DNA of 9,427 bases from Phascolarctobacterium sp. (GTDB lineage Bacteria; Bacillota; Negativicutes; Acidaminococcales; Acidaminococcaceae), in assembly GCA_004558595.1 (NCBI GenBank), contig SFCN01000066.1:1-9427 (forward strand), read 5' to 3'. The notes beneath the pieces were generated by a model. The model was not told the origin of the DNA, made no database searches, and was given only the letters and a program-made list of their open reading frames with translations. Made by a program: the position numbers and the translations under genes. Of the stretch, positions 1-7,277 are shown one piece after another (the first letter of the stretch is position 1; the number at the start of each line of letters is the position of its first letter).

Positions 1-624
1 TACGGTGTCACTTACGATCTCATAGCAGTTGTTCTGTGCAAGATACTCTGCGGATGTCATATCTGCGCTGGGATCATACTTCAAATGAGACTCCCCATCT
101 CCCTCGAGCTGATAGGTTCTGGAATAGGTATGGTCATGTCCCTGAAGCACTACATCAATGTCATATGCATCCATGATCGGTGTCAGCTGTGTACGGAGAA
201 CCATTCCGTCGGAATCGGAGTGATCAAGACCGGAGCCATAGATATCCTGATGGAACATAACCACGCGCCATGTTGCATCCGGATTCTCGCTGACTGCCTT
301 CTTGATTACATTCTCATGGGTTGCACAGTTATAATTGTTAGTATCCAGCACGATAAAAAATACACTTCCATAAGTATAGTAATAATCTGTTCCCGCTGCG
401 GTCTTACCCAATGTGTAGGTTGTGTCTGCATCGGAGAACGTATTTGGATTGTTAAAATGCATTGAGTACTGGGCAGATGAAGAATCATGGTTACCGATGG
501 TCGTTGCTACCGGAAGGGAAGTCAGCGCCTCGGCACCAAGATATGCAGCGTACTCACGCTCATTTGCACCATAATTTACCTGATCTCCTGCAGATAAGGA
601 GTACAAATGCTCTGACAACATCAT
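1..624 (-). CDS. Metallophosphoesterase (purple acid phosphatase-like), partial; 5' end apparently truncated
   Basis: Reading minus-strand codons from ATG at 624 gives 208 residues with no stop, running off the left edge. Four motifs of the calcineurin-like/purple acid phosphatase fold are in order: GDQVNY (13-18), GNHD (44-47), VMFH (122-125) and GHDH (162-165). These Asp, Asn and His residues bind the two metal ions that hydrolyse phosphoesters, and GDxxY is typical of the purple acid phosphatase branch. The usual first motif (DxG/DxH), some 25-40 residues before GD, is missing: an in-frame TGA lies at 627-625, directly before the start, and only 13 residues precede the GD motif. The two tandem ATGs are preceded by a GAGG that sits unusually close. 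I read this as the 3' part of a longer, probably secreted phosphatase cut by a rearrangement around 603-624. The family call is firm; whether this fragment is expressed is doubtful. Confidence 0.8.
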   Translation of the reverse strand, partial: MMLSEHLYSLSAGDQVNYGANEREYAAYLGAEALTSLPVATTIGNHDSSSAQYSMHFNNPNTFSDADTTYTLGKTAAGTDYYYTYGSVFFIVLDTNNYNCATHENVIKKAVSENPDATWRVVMFHQDIYGSGLDHSDSDGMVLRTQLTPIMDAYDIDVVLQGHDHTYSRTYQLEGDGESHLKYDPSADMTSAEYLAQNNCYEIVSDTV

Positions 625-671
625 TCACCTCTCTCTTCCAATTCACCTTCCATGATAGTTCTTATAATCAT
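621..671 (-). pseudogene. 16-codon remnant matching the C-terminus of the CobN-like protein
   Basis: An ATG at 671-669 overlaps the radical SAM stop codon (ATGA) and opens a frame of 16 residues, MIIRTIMEGELEERGE, ending at TGA 623-621. The stretch MEGELEER is identical to the residues just before the end of the CobN-like protein encoded at 1692-5408 (MEGELEERADD). The eight codons differ at five places and every change is synonymous, which is the pattern expected of a diverged coding homologue rather than chance. I infer that the 3' tip of a second cobN-like gene survives here after deletion of its body, or that a local rearrangement duplicated the tip from a relative. A functional micro-ORF translationally coupled to the radical SAM gene is possible but less likely. 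The stop overlaps the first ATG of the phosphoesterase frame. Confidence 0.6.
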
Positions 672-1699
672 TCCCGCTTAACTTGTTTAATAGATACACG
701 CTTCATAGCGCATTCAGCACCATAATCATCCTTGTTTTCCATGCCGAACCAGCGGGCAAAGCAGCCTCCGCCACACAGCTTGAAATCTGGGCAGTGCCGA
801 CAAAAATCCATGGATTCAGTTATAAACAGCCTAGTTTTCTCAACCAATCCTTGCTCTAAGCCAGTGATTACATTACCAAGATAAAAATCCTGATTCCCAA
901 TGAGGGAAGAGCAAGCATAAACATCACCCTTGGCTGTCACAAAAGCTGCCTCACCATTCATCGCATAGCAGTGACCAAAGGCATGACAATTACCTTGGCA
1001 CAGCGTCTTCACTCTTTCCTGCTGAGCAATCTCTATGTAAACACCAGTGAGCCTTGTCAAGGTGTCCCTTCTAGCGTAAACTAACTCCATGGCCTTTTCC
1101 ATATCCTTAGCTGCAGGTGGCCGAAGGTTCACTCCCCTCCCCTGTCCCCGCAGTATATCAAAGCCTATTTTACGAATATTACCCAAAAAATAGGCAAAAT
1201 CTACAATTCCACTAAGCTCATGAACATTTTCAGCAGTAACAACGCAGGTAATACCACAGGCAATATTGTTTCTTCTTAAAATCTCTATGCCCTTTAAAGT
1301 AGCCCCCGTTGCTCCATAGCCACTCTTTTTCAAGCGCAGCTTGTCATTTACGTGAGGTCTACCATCTAAGCTCACACCAATAGCCACCTTATGCTTATAT
1401 AAAAAGAGAGCTATTTCATCGGTCAACAAAGAAGCATTGGTCTGAATCTGCATGATAGCAGGCAGTTTTTCCTCTTCAACCTGCTCAACGACCGCCCGTA
1501 GCACTTTAAAGTTCAACAGGGGTTCTCCTCCGGAAAACTGCAAAATAAAGCTTTCATCACGAGGAGCTAGTTGTAGAGCCGCCAAAGCTGTTTCCTTTTG
1601 CATACAAATACGTTCATGCTCAGCAGCATAACAGTAGCGGCAAGCAAAATTACACTTGCCCGTCAGGCTGAGCACCAGCATTTTTATTTTGCTAGTCAT
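668..1699 (-). CDS. Radical SAM/SPASM domain protein, 343 aa
   Basis: The start is set by ATG at 1699, which overlaps the end of the cobN-like gene by 8 bases and follows a strong Shine-Dalgarno GGAGGAGAG; the in-frame extension upstream to 1801 is only shadow sequence of cobN. Residues C16, C20 and C23 (CNFACRYC) form the CxxxCxxC motif that holds the SAM-cleaving [4Fe-4S] cluster, and GGEP at 57-60 contacts SAM. The C-terminus has a complete SPASM signature: C244-x13-G-x4-C263, then C300-x2-C303-x5-C309-x3-C313, then C330. This predicts two auxiliary iron-sulfur clusters. SPASM enzymes usually modify peptides or proteins (anSMEs, RiPP maturases), and some act on small molecules. No precursor peptide is evident nearby, so the target may be an operon protein or the operon's substrate. 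It is cytoplasmic, as no signal or membrane segment is seen. The family call is certain; the substrate is unknown. Confidence 0.93.
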   Translation of the reverse strand: MTSKIKMLVLSLTGKCNFACRYCYAAEHERICMQKETALAALQLAPRDESFILQFSGGEPLLNFKVLRAVVEQVEEEKLPAIMQIQTNASLLTDEIALFLYKHKVAIGVSLDGRPHVNDKLRLKKSGYGATGATLKGIEILRRNNIACGITCVVTAENVHELSGIVDFAYFLGNIRKIGFDILRGQGRGVNLRPPAAKDMEKAMELVYARRDTLTRLTGVYIEIAQQERVKTLCQGNCHAFGHCYAMNGEAAFVTAKGDVYACSSLIGNQDFYLGNVITGLEQGLVEKTRLFITESMDFCRHCPDFKLCGGGCFARWFGMENKDDYGAECAMKRVSIKQVKRE

Positions 1700-4600
1700 C
1701 AGCCCTCTCCTCCAGTTCTCCCTCCATTTCCAAGTATAGCTGCTGCAGTTCTTCCTTGGTCTCCGGCTTTGCATGCCACAGACCGCGTTGCTCGGCCTCA
1801 AGCAGAATCTCTGTCATACGCTGCAAAGCCCACGGATTAACATCCCGTAGCCATTGCTGAACCTTAGGGTCAAAGGTATATTTTTCTGCATACTTTTCGT
1901 ACATCCAGTCCTCCATCACGGCGCTGGTAGCATCCCATTGGAAACTGTGGGCAATCATATTGGCCATATCTGCTGCACCCTTATAGCCATGCTTCATCAT
2001 GCCTTCAATATACTTTGGATTAATGGATTCACTACGGAAGATTCGTTTAGCTTCTTCCTGCACACTATGCATGGTAATTTTTGTTTTATCAGTGCTGTCA
2101 CCACAATAGGAGCGCGGAGCGCTTCCCTTAATGCTGCGTACACAGGCAATCATGCCACCATGATAAGCATTGTAATCATCACTGCTTAGCATATTGGTTT
2201 CATGATTATCCTCGTTTTTAATCGTAATATCAAGGCTACCTAAACGCTTGCGGAACTGCTGTGGCAGGAATTTGCCCCTTGTTTTGCCACCGTAGGCGTG
2301 CCCGCCCCAGCGCACATAAACATCGGCAATGTCATCGATGCTCTCCCAATTCTTTGCTTCCAACAGTGCCGCCACGCCAGCTCCATAACAGCCCTCTTGG
2401 TCACCAAAGATACGGAAGGCCGCCTGTCGCCAAGCATCCTCATGACTCATACCCTCGCTACTCTCCAGCTCCTTGCTGTCATTTTGGATATGCTTACGCA
2501 CATAGTTCAGCTCTGGGTCTTCCTCCTGCTCCGCTGCCAAAAGCACCGCCTTATCCAGCAAATTGACCAAAGCAGGCATGGAATCCCTAAATAAACCGCT
2601 GATGCGACTCATTACATCGATACGAGGTCGTTGTAGCTCCGTCAAAGGAATAACCTCTAAGCCACAAATCCGCAAGCTGCCACTTTGGTATTTAGGCCTA
2701 ATACCCATTAAATAGAGGAACTCGGCAATGCATTGGCCGTGGCTGCGCATATTGGAGCCCGACCACAGCACCAGGCCAATATTTTCCGGATAATGACCTT
2801 CTTCCTCGATAAAACGTTCAATGACCTGGTCCGCCAGCTGCTTACCAATTTCCCAGGCCGCGGGCGTGGGCAATGTACGTGGGTCCACGCCGTAAAAATT
2901 GCGACCTGTGGGCAGCAAATCAGCGCCGCCGCTAGAAGGTGCGCCACTGGGACCAGGCTCTATGTATTCCCCATGAAATCCCCGCAGCATATTTTCGATT
3001 TCTTGTGTAGTAAGCTGCAAATTGGGATAAACCTTATTGCAGGTATATTCGCACACCTGCCGTAGCTTTTGACGCAGCTCTGGGAGAGCGCTAGCAACCC
3101 AAGGTAGCTTTTCTACCTCCTGCCAAGCACTAGGCTGAAAATCGCAGGCAGCTAACAAACGAATCAATTCCCTGCACTGCTCGCCAACTCTATCGATAAG
3201 CATGCCATAAGATATATTTAAGGGCTCGTAAATAAGTCCACTATTTTCTAAAAGCTCGTAATAATCAAAGCCATACAAGGCGCAAATAGCTTGAGTTAAG
3301 CTAGGTATATCACCATTATCTAAGCGTAGCAGCAGCCACAAATAATCAATCAGCTGCTCATCCTGTGGCGGCTCACCCAAAATATGTAGGCCCGTATGCA
3401 CCTCCATATTCTTTAACTCACTGATGTAATTATGCAAGGCCATAACATACTCTTTGAAGGGCTTCGCCTCGTCGTAGACTACCTCATCCTGCAAATTAGC
3501 CGCAGTGACCTTTTCCTTGAGCATTTTCTCCAAATTAGGCAGATTTTCTGGCTGTGTAGTTTCAAAATGAATGTATTCCTCCATGAGCTTTTCTAGCTCT
3601 TCCAGCTCATCGTAAACACCTGCTTGCGTTTGCGGCGCCGGCAAATGCTCAACAAGACAGGCAGCGCCACGCCTTTTAGCCTGAATACCCTCGCCGGTAA
3701 TGGTAATGTTGTAGGGATAAATATTGGGCAAATCGCCAAGTGACAAATCAGGATAGCAGGTGCTGCTTAAACCGGCGTTCTTGCCCGGCAGCCATTCCAA
3801 ATTGCCGTGCGTACCAATATGGGCCACTGCATCCGCCTGCCACACATCCCTAAGCCAGCGATAAAAGGCTAAATATTGGTGAGTTGGCGCTACAAATGGG
3901 TCGTGATAAATCTTTTCCGGGTCCTCGCCAAAACCACGCGGCGGCTGTACGGTTACAAAAACATTGCCGTTCATAGTGCCAGGCACAAGGATATCGCCAT
4001 TGTACTCCATTACTTCGCCCGGGGCCTCGCCCCAATCCTTAACCAGCTGCTCCTGCACCTTCTGCTCCATGCCCTGATAAAAGGCGGCATACTCCTTACC
4101 CTGTAGCTTATATGCAGCATCCATCTGCTTTTCCGTAAGCATACTGCGGTCATTAGTAGCGTTGGCAGTCAATTGCTTAATAAATTCTTTGGTATCAGCA
4201 GGAATGGTGTCCAGTTTATAACCTCGCTCCTGCATTAAAGCCAAAACCCGACGAATGCTTTCAATGGTATCCAAGCCCAAAGCGCTGCCTATATTGGAAT
4301 TACGCGGGGGATAATTATGAAAAATAATTGCTATTTTCTTTTCAGCGTTTGCCTTGTGGCGTAAGCGAGCCCATTTAGCAGCCTTGCGTGCCATCAGCTC
4401 CACTCTATCAGCAATGGGCAAATAACGCACATCCCCATTGGGCAATATCTTTTTGCAAGCGATAGGTACACCATGAATGATGCCATCAAATTCTGGTAAA
4501 GAAACACTAATGGATATTTCCATGGCGTTCATGCCTTCAAAGCTATCCTTCCATTCCTCATAGGGTGCCATAATGGTGTACGCCTGCAGTAAGGGAACAT

Positions 4601-5408
4601 TCCACTCTTTTAAATAACCCACATTCAAGGCACCACTGCTTGTTAGTGAAAACTTCATTACATTAATGAGAGCGTCAATAAGGGGCAGGCCCTGCTTACA
4701 AAAGAAGCGCTGCACAACCTCCGGAATGGAGGGCATACCCATTTCTGTATTGGGCATACCATTAGTGAAAACGCAGATTACATTCAGATTTTGCTTCTCT
4801 AACGCCTCCACCATAGCGCTTTGGTATTCCAGATCACCCCATACCCACTCATCACGATAAAAAAGCATACCCACATAGGGCTTTTGCGGGTCGCAAAAAT
4901 CTTTTTCATAAGCAGCCAAATCGCTATAAACCTTTTGCGCTCTTGGGTGGAAGATGCCCGTCCAATGGATTGGATCCGGTGCCGGAATCTGTTCCTCCCC
5001 TTTGGTAATAAACTGCTGTAAATAAAGCCACAAATGATAATAATTTTTTTCGCCGCCATATAAAGCATATTGTTTTATGACTGCAATTCTATCTAAGGGC
5101 ACGGCTTGCGAAACTTCACCCTCTTTACTACCAGCTGCATCAATATAAAACGGTATGTGCTTTTGCTTTAGATAGCGCAGGCATTTTTGCAAAAAAGGAG
5201 TATCCAAGCCACTCCCCATCCATTTCATCAGTACAAAAGCACTATCATCCAGCTCCTGCTGCCATTTATTATCCCAATGAGTATTATCAGTAAGCCACTT
5301 GCAGGCACAGGAGGAATTAAGCTTACCCTCTTGCTGCAGCCTGTCCAAGGTTTGCTGCATCATGCCCATGCGTCTAATAACATTGGTTAAAAACAAAATT
5401 TTACACAT
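1692..5408 (-). CDS. cobN: CobN/ChlH-family tetrapyrrole chelatase large subunit, 1238 aa
   Basis: This is a full-length member of the family that includes aerobic cobaltochelatase CobN and magnesium chelatase ChlH/BchH (about 1200-1300 residues). The large subunit binds the tetrapyrrole macrocycle and carries out metal insertion when driven by an AAA+ partner. Visible family landmarks are HIGTHGNLEWLPGK (530-543), GPSGAP (819-824) leading into LLPTGRNFYGVDP (831-843), and RWGGHAYG near residue 1031. A good ribosome binding site fixes the start. No signal peptide or membrane segment is seen, so it is cytoplasmic. No ChlI/ChlD or CobS/CobT gene is in the window. The protein may borrow partners encoded elsewhere, or may act without ATP; HmuS, a CobN relative of gut Bacteroidota, has been linked to anaerobic heme use. 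It lies between a substrate-binding-protein remnant and a radical SAM gene, downstream of nitrogenase-like genes. The symbol marks the family, not proven cobaltochelatase activity. Confidence 0.93.
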   Translation of the reverse strand: MCKILFLTNVIRRMGMMQQTLDRLQQEGKLNSSCACKWLTDNTHWDNKWQQELDDSAFVLMKWMGSGLDTPFLQKCLRYLKQKHIPFYIDAAGSKEGEVSQAVPLDRIAVIKQYALYGGEKNYYHLWLYLQQFITKGEEQIPAPDPIHWTGIFHPRAQKVYSDLAAYEKDFCDPQKPYVGMLFYRDEWVWGDLEYQSAMVEALEKQNLNVICVFTNGMPNTEMGMPSIPEVVQRFFCKQGLPLIDALINVMKFSLTSSGALNVGYLKEWNVPLLQAYTIMAPYEEWKDSFEGMNAMEISISVSLPEFDGIIHGVPIACKKILPNGDVRYLPIADRVELMARKAAKWARLRHKANAEKKIAIIFHNYPPRNSNIGSALGLDTIESIRRVLALMQERGYKLDTIPADTKEFIKQLTANATNDRSMLTEKQMDAAYKLQGKEYAAFYQGMEQKVQEQLVKDWGEAPGEVMEYNGDILVPGTMNGNVFVTVQPPRGFGEDPEKIYHDPFVAPTHQYLAFYRWLRDVWQADAVAHIGTHGNLEWLPGKNAGLSSTCYPDLSLGDLPNIYPYNITITGEGIQAKRRGAACLVEHLPAPQTQAGVYDELEELEKLMEEYIHFETTQPENLPNLEKMLKEKVTAANLQDEVVYDEAKPFKEYVMALHNYISELKNMEVHTGLHILGEPPQDEQLIDYLWLLLRLDNGDIPSLTQAICALYGFDYYELLENSGLIYEPLNISYGMLIDRVGEQCRELIRLLAACDFQPSAWQEVEKLPWVASALPELRQKLRQVCEYTCNKVYPNLQLTTQEIENMLRGFHGEYIEPGPSGAPSSGGADLLPTGRNFYGVDPRTLPTPAAWEIGKQLADQVIERFIEEEGHYPENIGLVLWSGSNMRSHGQCIAEFLYLMGIRPKYQSGSLRICGLEVIPLTELQRPRIDVMSRISGLFRDSMPALVNLLDKAVLLAAEQEEDPELNYVRKHIQNDSKELESSEGMSHEDAWRQAAFRIFGDQEGCYGAGVAALLEAKNWESIDDIADVYVRWGGHAYGGKTRGKFLPQQFRKRLGSLDITIKNEDNHETNMLSSDDYNAYHGGMIACVRSIKGSAPRSYCGDSTDKTKITMHSVQEEAKRIFRSESINPKYIEGMMKHGYKGAADMANMIAHSFQWDATSAVMEDWMYEKYAEKYTFDPKVQQWLRDVNPWALQRMTEILLEAEQRGLWHAKPETKEELQQLYLEMEGELEERADD
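1705..1713 (-). promoter_or_regulatory. Ribosome binding site of the radical SAM gene, inside the cobN-like 3' end
   Basis: GGAGGAGAG lies 5 bases before ATG 1699, with its GGAGG core 9 bases away. It sits within the last codons of the cobN-like gene, so the two genes are likely translationally coupled. It decides the start in favour of ATG 1699 over the upstream in-frame ATG at 1801. Confidence 0.75.
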
Positions 5409-5414
5409 CTATAA

Positions 5415-5425
5415 TCCTTCCTCCT
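5415..5425 (-). promoter_or_regulatory. Ribosome binding site of the cobN-like gene
   Basis: AGGAGG at 5425-5420 continues into AAGGA (5419-5415), which ends 6 bases before ATG 5408. It is one of the strongest ribosome binding sites in the operon. It lies in the 65-base gap after the binding-protein remnant, so this gene does not depend on coupling to that broken frame. I found no convincing promoter or terminator in the gap. Confidence 0.7.
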
Positions 5426-5473
5426 GCCAAACAACACCCTTGCGCTAGTGACAATGCCGCAGTCAACATTACC

Positions 5474-5964
5474 CTAAAATAGCTCCGGATAAATAGTGCG
5501 TGCCATTGCCTCCACCGCTTCTACAATATGCTGGCTAGCTACATATCGATATTTATCGGAAACAAACTTAATCTGATTGTTTTTGATTGCCTTAAGATTT
5601 TTATAGGCAGGATCATGCTTAACTTCATAAGCATAGCCCCGTACATCCTGTTTATTGTTGTAATTCCATGTAGGAAGTAAAAACACATCCGGATCAATAC
5701 CAACCACCATTTCTTTGCTGATAATCACCGAACCATGCTCACTGATGGGTGGTGTTACAGCCGCTACACCATTAATCACATGGGCCATGGTAAGCATGTT
5801 ATCAAACAAATCCCCTCTGCGCCCCATAGCGGAGGTAAAATTAAAGGCTACTGCTACCTTGCGCTTTCCATCTGGTAGCTTACTAAGCCTTTGCTCTAAA
5901 GCTTCCATACGCTCATTCATCTTGCTAACCAGTGCTTCACCAATACAATGATTATCTTCTTCAT
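5474..5964 (-). pseudogene. ABC-transporter substrate-binding protein (TroA/FepB/BtuF-type), remnant with internal deletion
   Basis: The frame ending at TAG 5474 encodes, from about 5950, the linking helix (ALVSKMNERMEALEQRL) and the whole C-terminal lobe of a periplasmic-binding fold used for iron-siderophore, heme or cobalamin uptake (COG0614-like). Lobe 1 is absent: the family is usually 300-380 residues and only about 155 remain. A separate ATG at 5964-5962 overlaps the nifK-like stop (ATGA) and reads MKKIIIVLV, a typical signal-peptide beginning, but meets a stop at 5917 in a different frame from the C-terminal lobe. The simplest reading is one gene whose start is at 5964 and which has lost roughly 150 internal codons with a change of frame. 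Frames extending to ATG 6094 only copy nifK sequence. The first in-frame ATG after the junction, at 5920, would give a 148-residue protein with no export signal. A sequencing or assembly error is an alternative. Confidence 0.75.
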
Positions 5965-7277
5965 ACTTTACCCTGCTTTTGAATACATTGCTTAATATAA
6001 GCATTCCAGATTTTTTGGACAAGCTGCTTGCTTCCCTCCAAACCAACCAAGGGCTGTTTGGTAAGATAGATTTCTTCTTTAGCCGGGAAGGCAATGTTGC
6101 AATTGATGAAATCCGTTCTTCCTTGGCGATAGAGCAAGCTGCTTTCGCTGCTGCTACCTAAAAGCAAGATACTGCCCGTAAAATGTGCTATATCTTTCCA
6201 AGGAAACTCCTTTTCCCCACTAATATAAATCGCATCCGCAGCTTTGCAATAGACCTCCGGTGCATTGTGAGGTAATTTTCTTTGACAGCAAAGCAAAAGC
6301 TCCGAGGTATCAACCCATTCCCTACGCACGGCCTCTCCCAAGCAAAGCGCTTGAGTGGGCGGGCCACTAATGATAATCCTATCGGCCCACAAATCCCCCC
6401 ATTGACAGCGGACATCATTTAATAAGCTGGTTAAGTGCTCTGCAACAAATTCTGCCTCGGCATAAACATCCCCCAGTGATGTTGTAGGTAAAGCTTCACC
6501 TATCTTTGCTAGCCAGCTTTTAGTGCCTTCAATGCCATAGGGCAGTCCTGCCAAAATATAAGGCGTTCCACAACGCTTCTTGAGGTATTCAGCTATTGGC
6601 AGGCCCAACTCCTCATTCGTAACAATATTAAGCTGAGCATTGCCCAAATACCTTAGCTTTTCTAAGGAACTACCACTTCCACGTACTGCCTGCACCCTAT
6701 AGCCGGCCTTATGCAGCAAGCGTACCATTTCTTCTGTATCATCCCTACCATGTAGATAAAAATCAGTTTGTCCTAAAAGATTAATAACCTGCTTCTGGGC
6801 TTGAGCAGGTAATTCCAAGCACTTATCCAGTACACTTAAAGCTGCCTTGGTATAGCCCTCCACAAAGCCACCAATAAGGCCACCACAATCCATGGTTACA
6901 TAAGGGCAGGGTAAAGCTGCTTTGGCAGCAATACCATTTAAATCATCACCAATCAGGCTCATGGAGCAGCTGCTTTCTATGAATAAAAGCTCTGGCTCCC
7001 TACCCTCTTCTTGTAAACGCTTCAAGGCAGCCAATATATATTTTTCTGAACCATAAACTACAGCAGTATTATCAGGCTGAGACCCATGAAATCTCTCTGC
7101 CATGTCATAAGCCCCATGCTCAAGATAACGCAGAGCATAAAAATAACACCAAAGGGGCCCGTTAACTAGTATTTCGGTCCTAGGAATGCCCGCTACAAAA
7201 GCGGCAGCACCAGTTAGGGCACAGGTATCCACACGCTCGCAGACATCTCCCCAATGGGCATTCTCCAGCTTAGACAT
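5961..7277 (-). CDS. Nitrogenase-like component 1, NifK/NifE-NifN/BchB-type subunit, 438 aa
   Basis: This belongs to the oxidoreductase/nitrogenase component 1 family. C19, C44 and C104 are spaced 25 and 60 residues apart, close to the P-cluster ligands of nitrogenase (NifK C70, C95, C153). C104 lies in SSCSMSLIGDD, the counterpart of the nitrogenase CPxGLIGDD loop. C131 follows in MDCGG. It should pair with the product of the upstream gene as the second half of a heterodimer or heterotetramer that receives electrons from the NifH-like protein. The gene starts within the last codons of the nifD-like gene (8-base overlap, ATGTCTAA) after an AAAGGGGG ribosome binding site, which implies coupled, near-equal expression. 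Its own stop overlaps the next start (ATGA). It is clearly a member of the superfamily but I do not recognise it as a named nif, bch, cfb or mar gene. Its substrate is unknown. Confidence 0.88.
   Translation of the reverse strand: MSKLENAHWGDVCERVDTCALTGAAAFVAGIPRTEILVNGPLWCYFYALRYLEHGAYDMAERFHGSQPDNTAVVYGSEKYILAALKRLQEEGREPELLFIESSCSMSLIGDDLNGIAAKAALPCPYVTMDCGGLIGGFVEGYTKAALSVLDKCLELPAQAQKQVINLLGQTDFYLHGRDDTEEMVRLLHKAGYRVQAVRGSGSSLEKLRYLGNAQLNIVTNEELGLPIAEYLKKRCGTPYILAGLPYGIEGTKSWLAKIGEALPTTSLGDVYAEAEFVAEHLTSLLNDVRCQWGDLWADRIIISGPPTQALCLGEAVRREWVDTSELLLCCQRKLPHNAPEVYCKAADAIYISGEKEFPWKDIAHFTGSILLLGSSSESSLLYRQGRTDFINCNIAFPAKEEIYLTKQPLVGLEGSKQLVQKIWNAYIKQCIQKQGKV

Noticed and set aside
85..465. 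Plus-strand open frames over the phosphoesterase, cobN-like and nif-like genes
   Set aside because: They lie opposite minus-strand genes with clear protein motifs, lack ribosome binding sites and show no recognisable domains.
669..671. The 16-codon frame as a RiPP precursor for the radical SAM enzyme
   Set aside because: It has no Cys or typical core, and its eight-residue identity to the CobN C-terminus is better explained as a gene remnant; not fully excluded.
1700..1801. A 34-residue N-terminal extension of the radical SAM protein
   Set aside because: It lies wholly inside the cobN-like gene, has no family resemblance, and a strong ribosome binding site precedes the later ATG at 1699.
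5409..5473. Possible weak hairpin (TGCG...CGCA) as a terminator or internal regulatory site before cobN
   Set aside because: The stem is only four base pairs with a long loop and no following T-run; it does not stand out from background.
5965..6094. Longer start for the substrate-binding protein within the nifK-like gene
   Set aside because: The extra residues are the nifK-like gene read in another frame and show no signal peptide or lobe 1 sequence.
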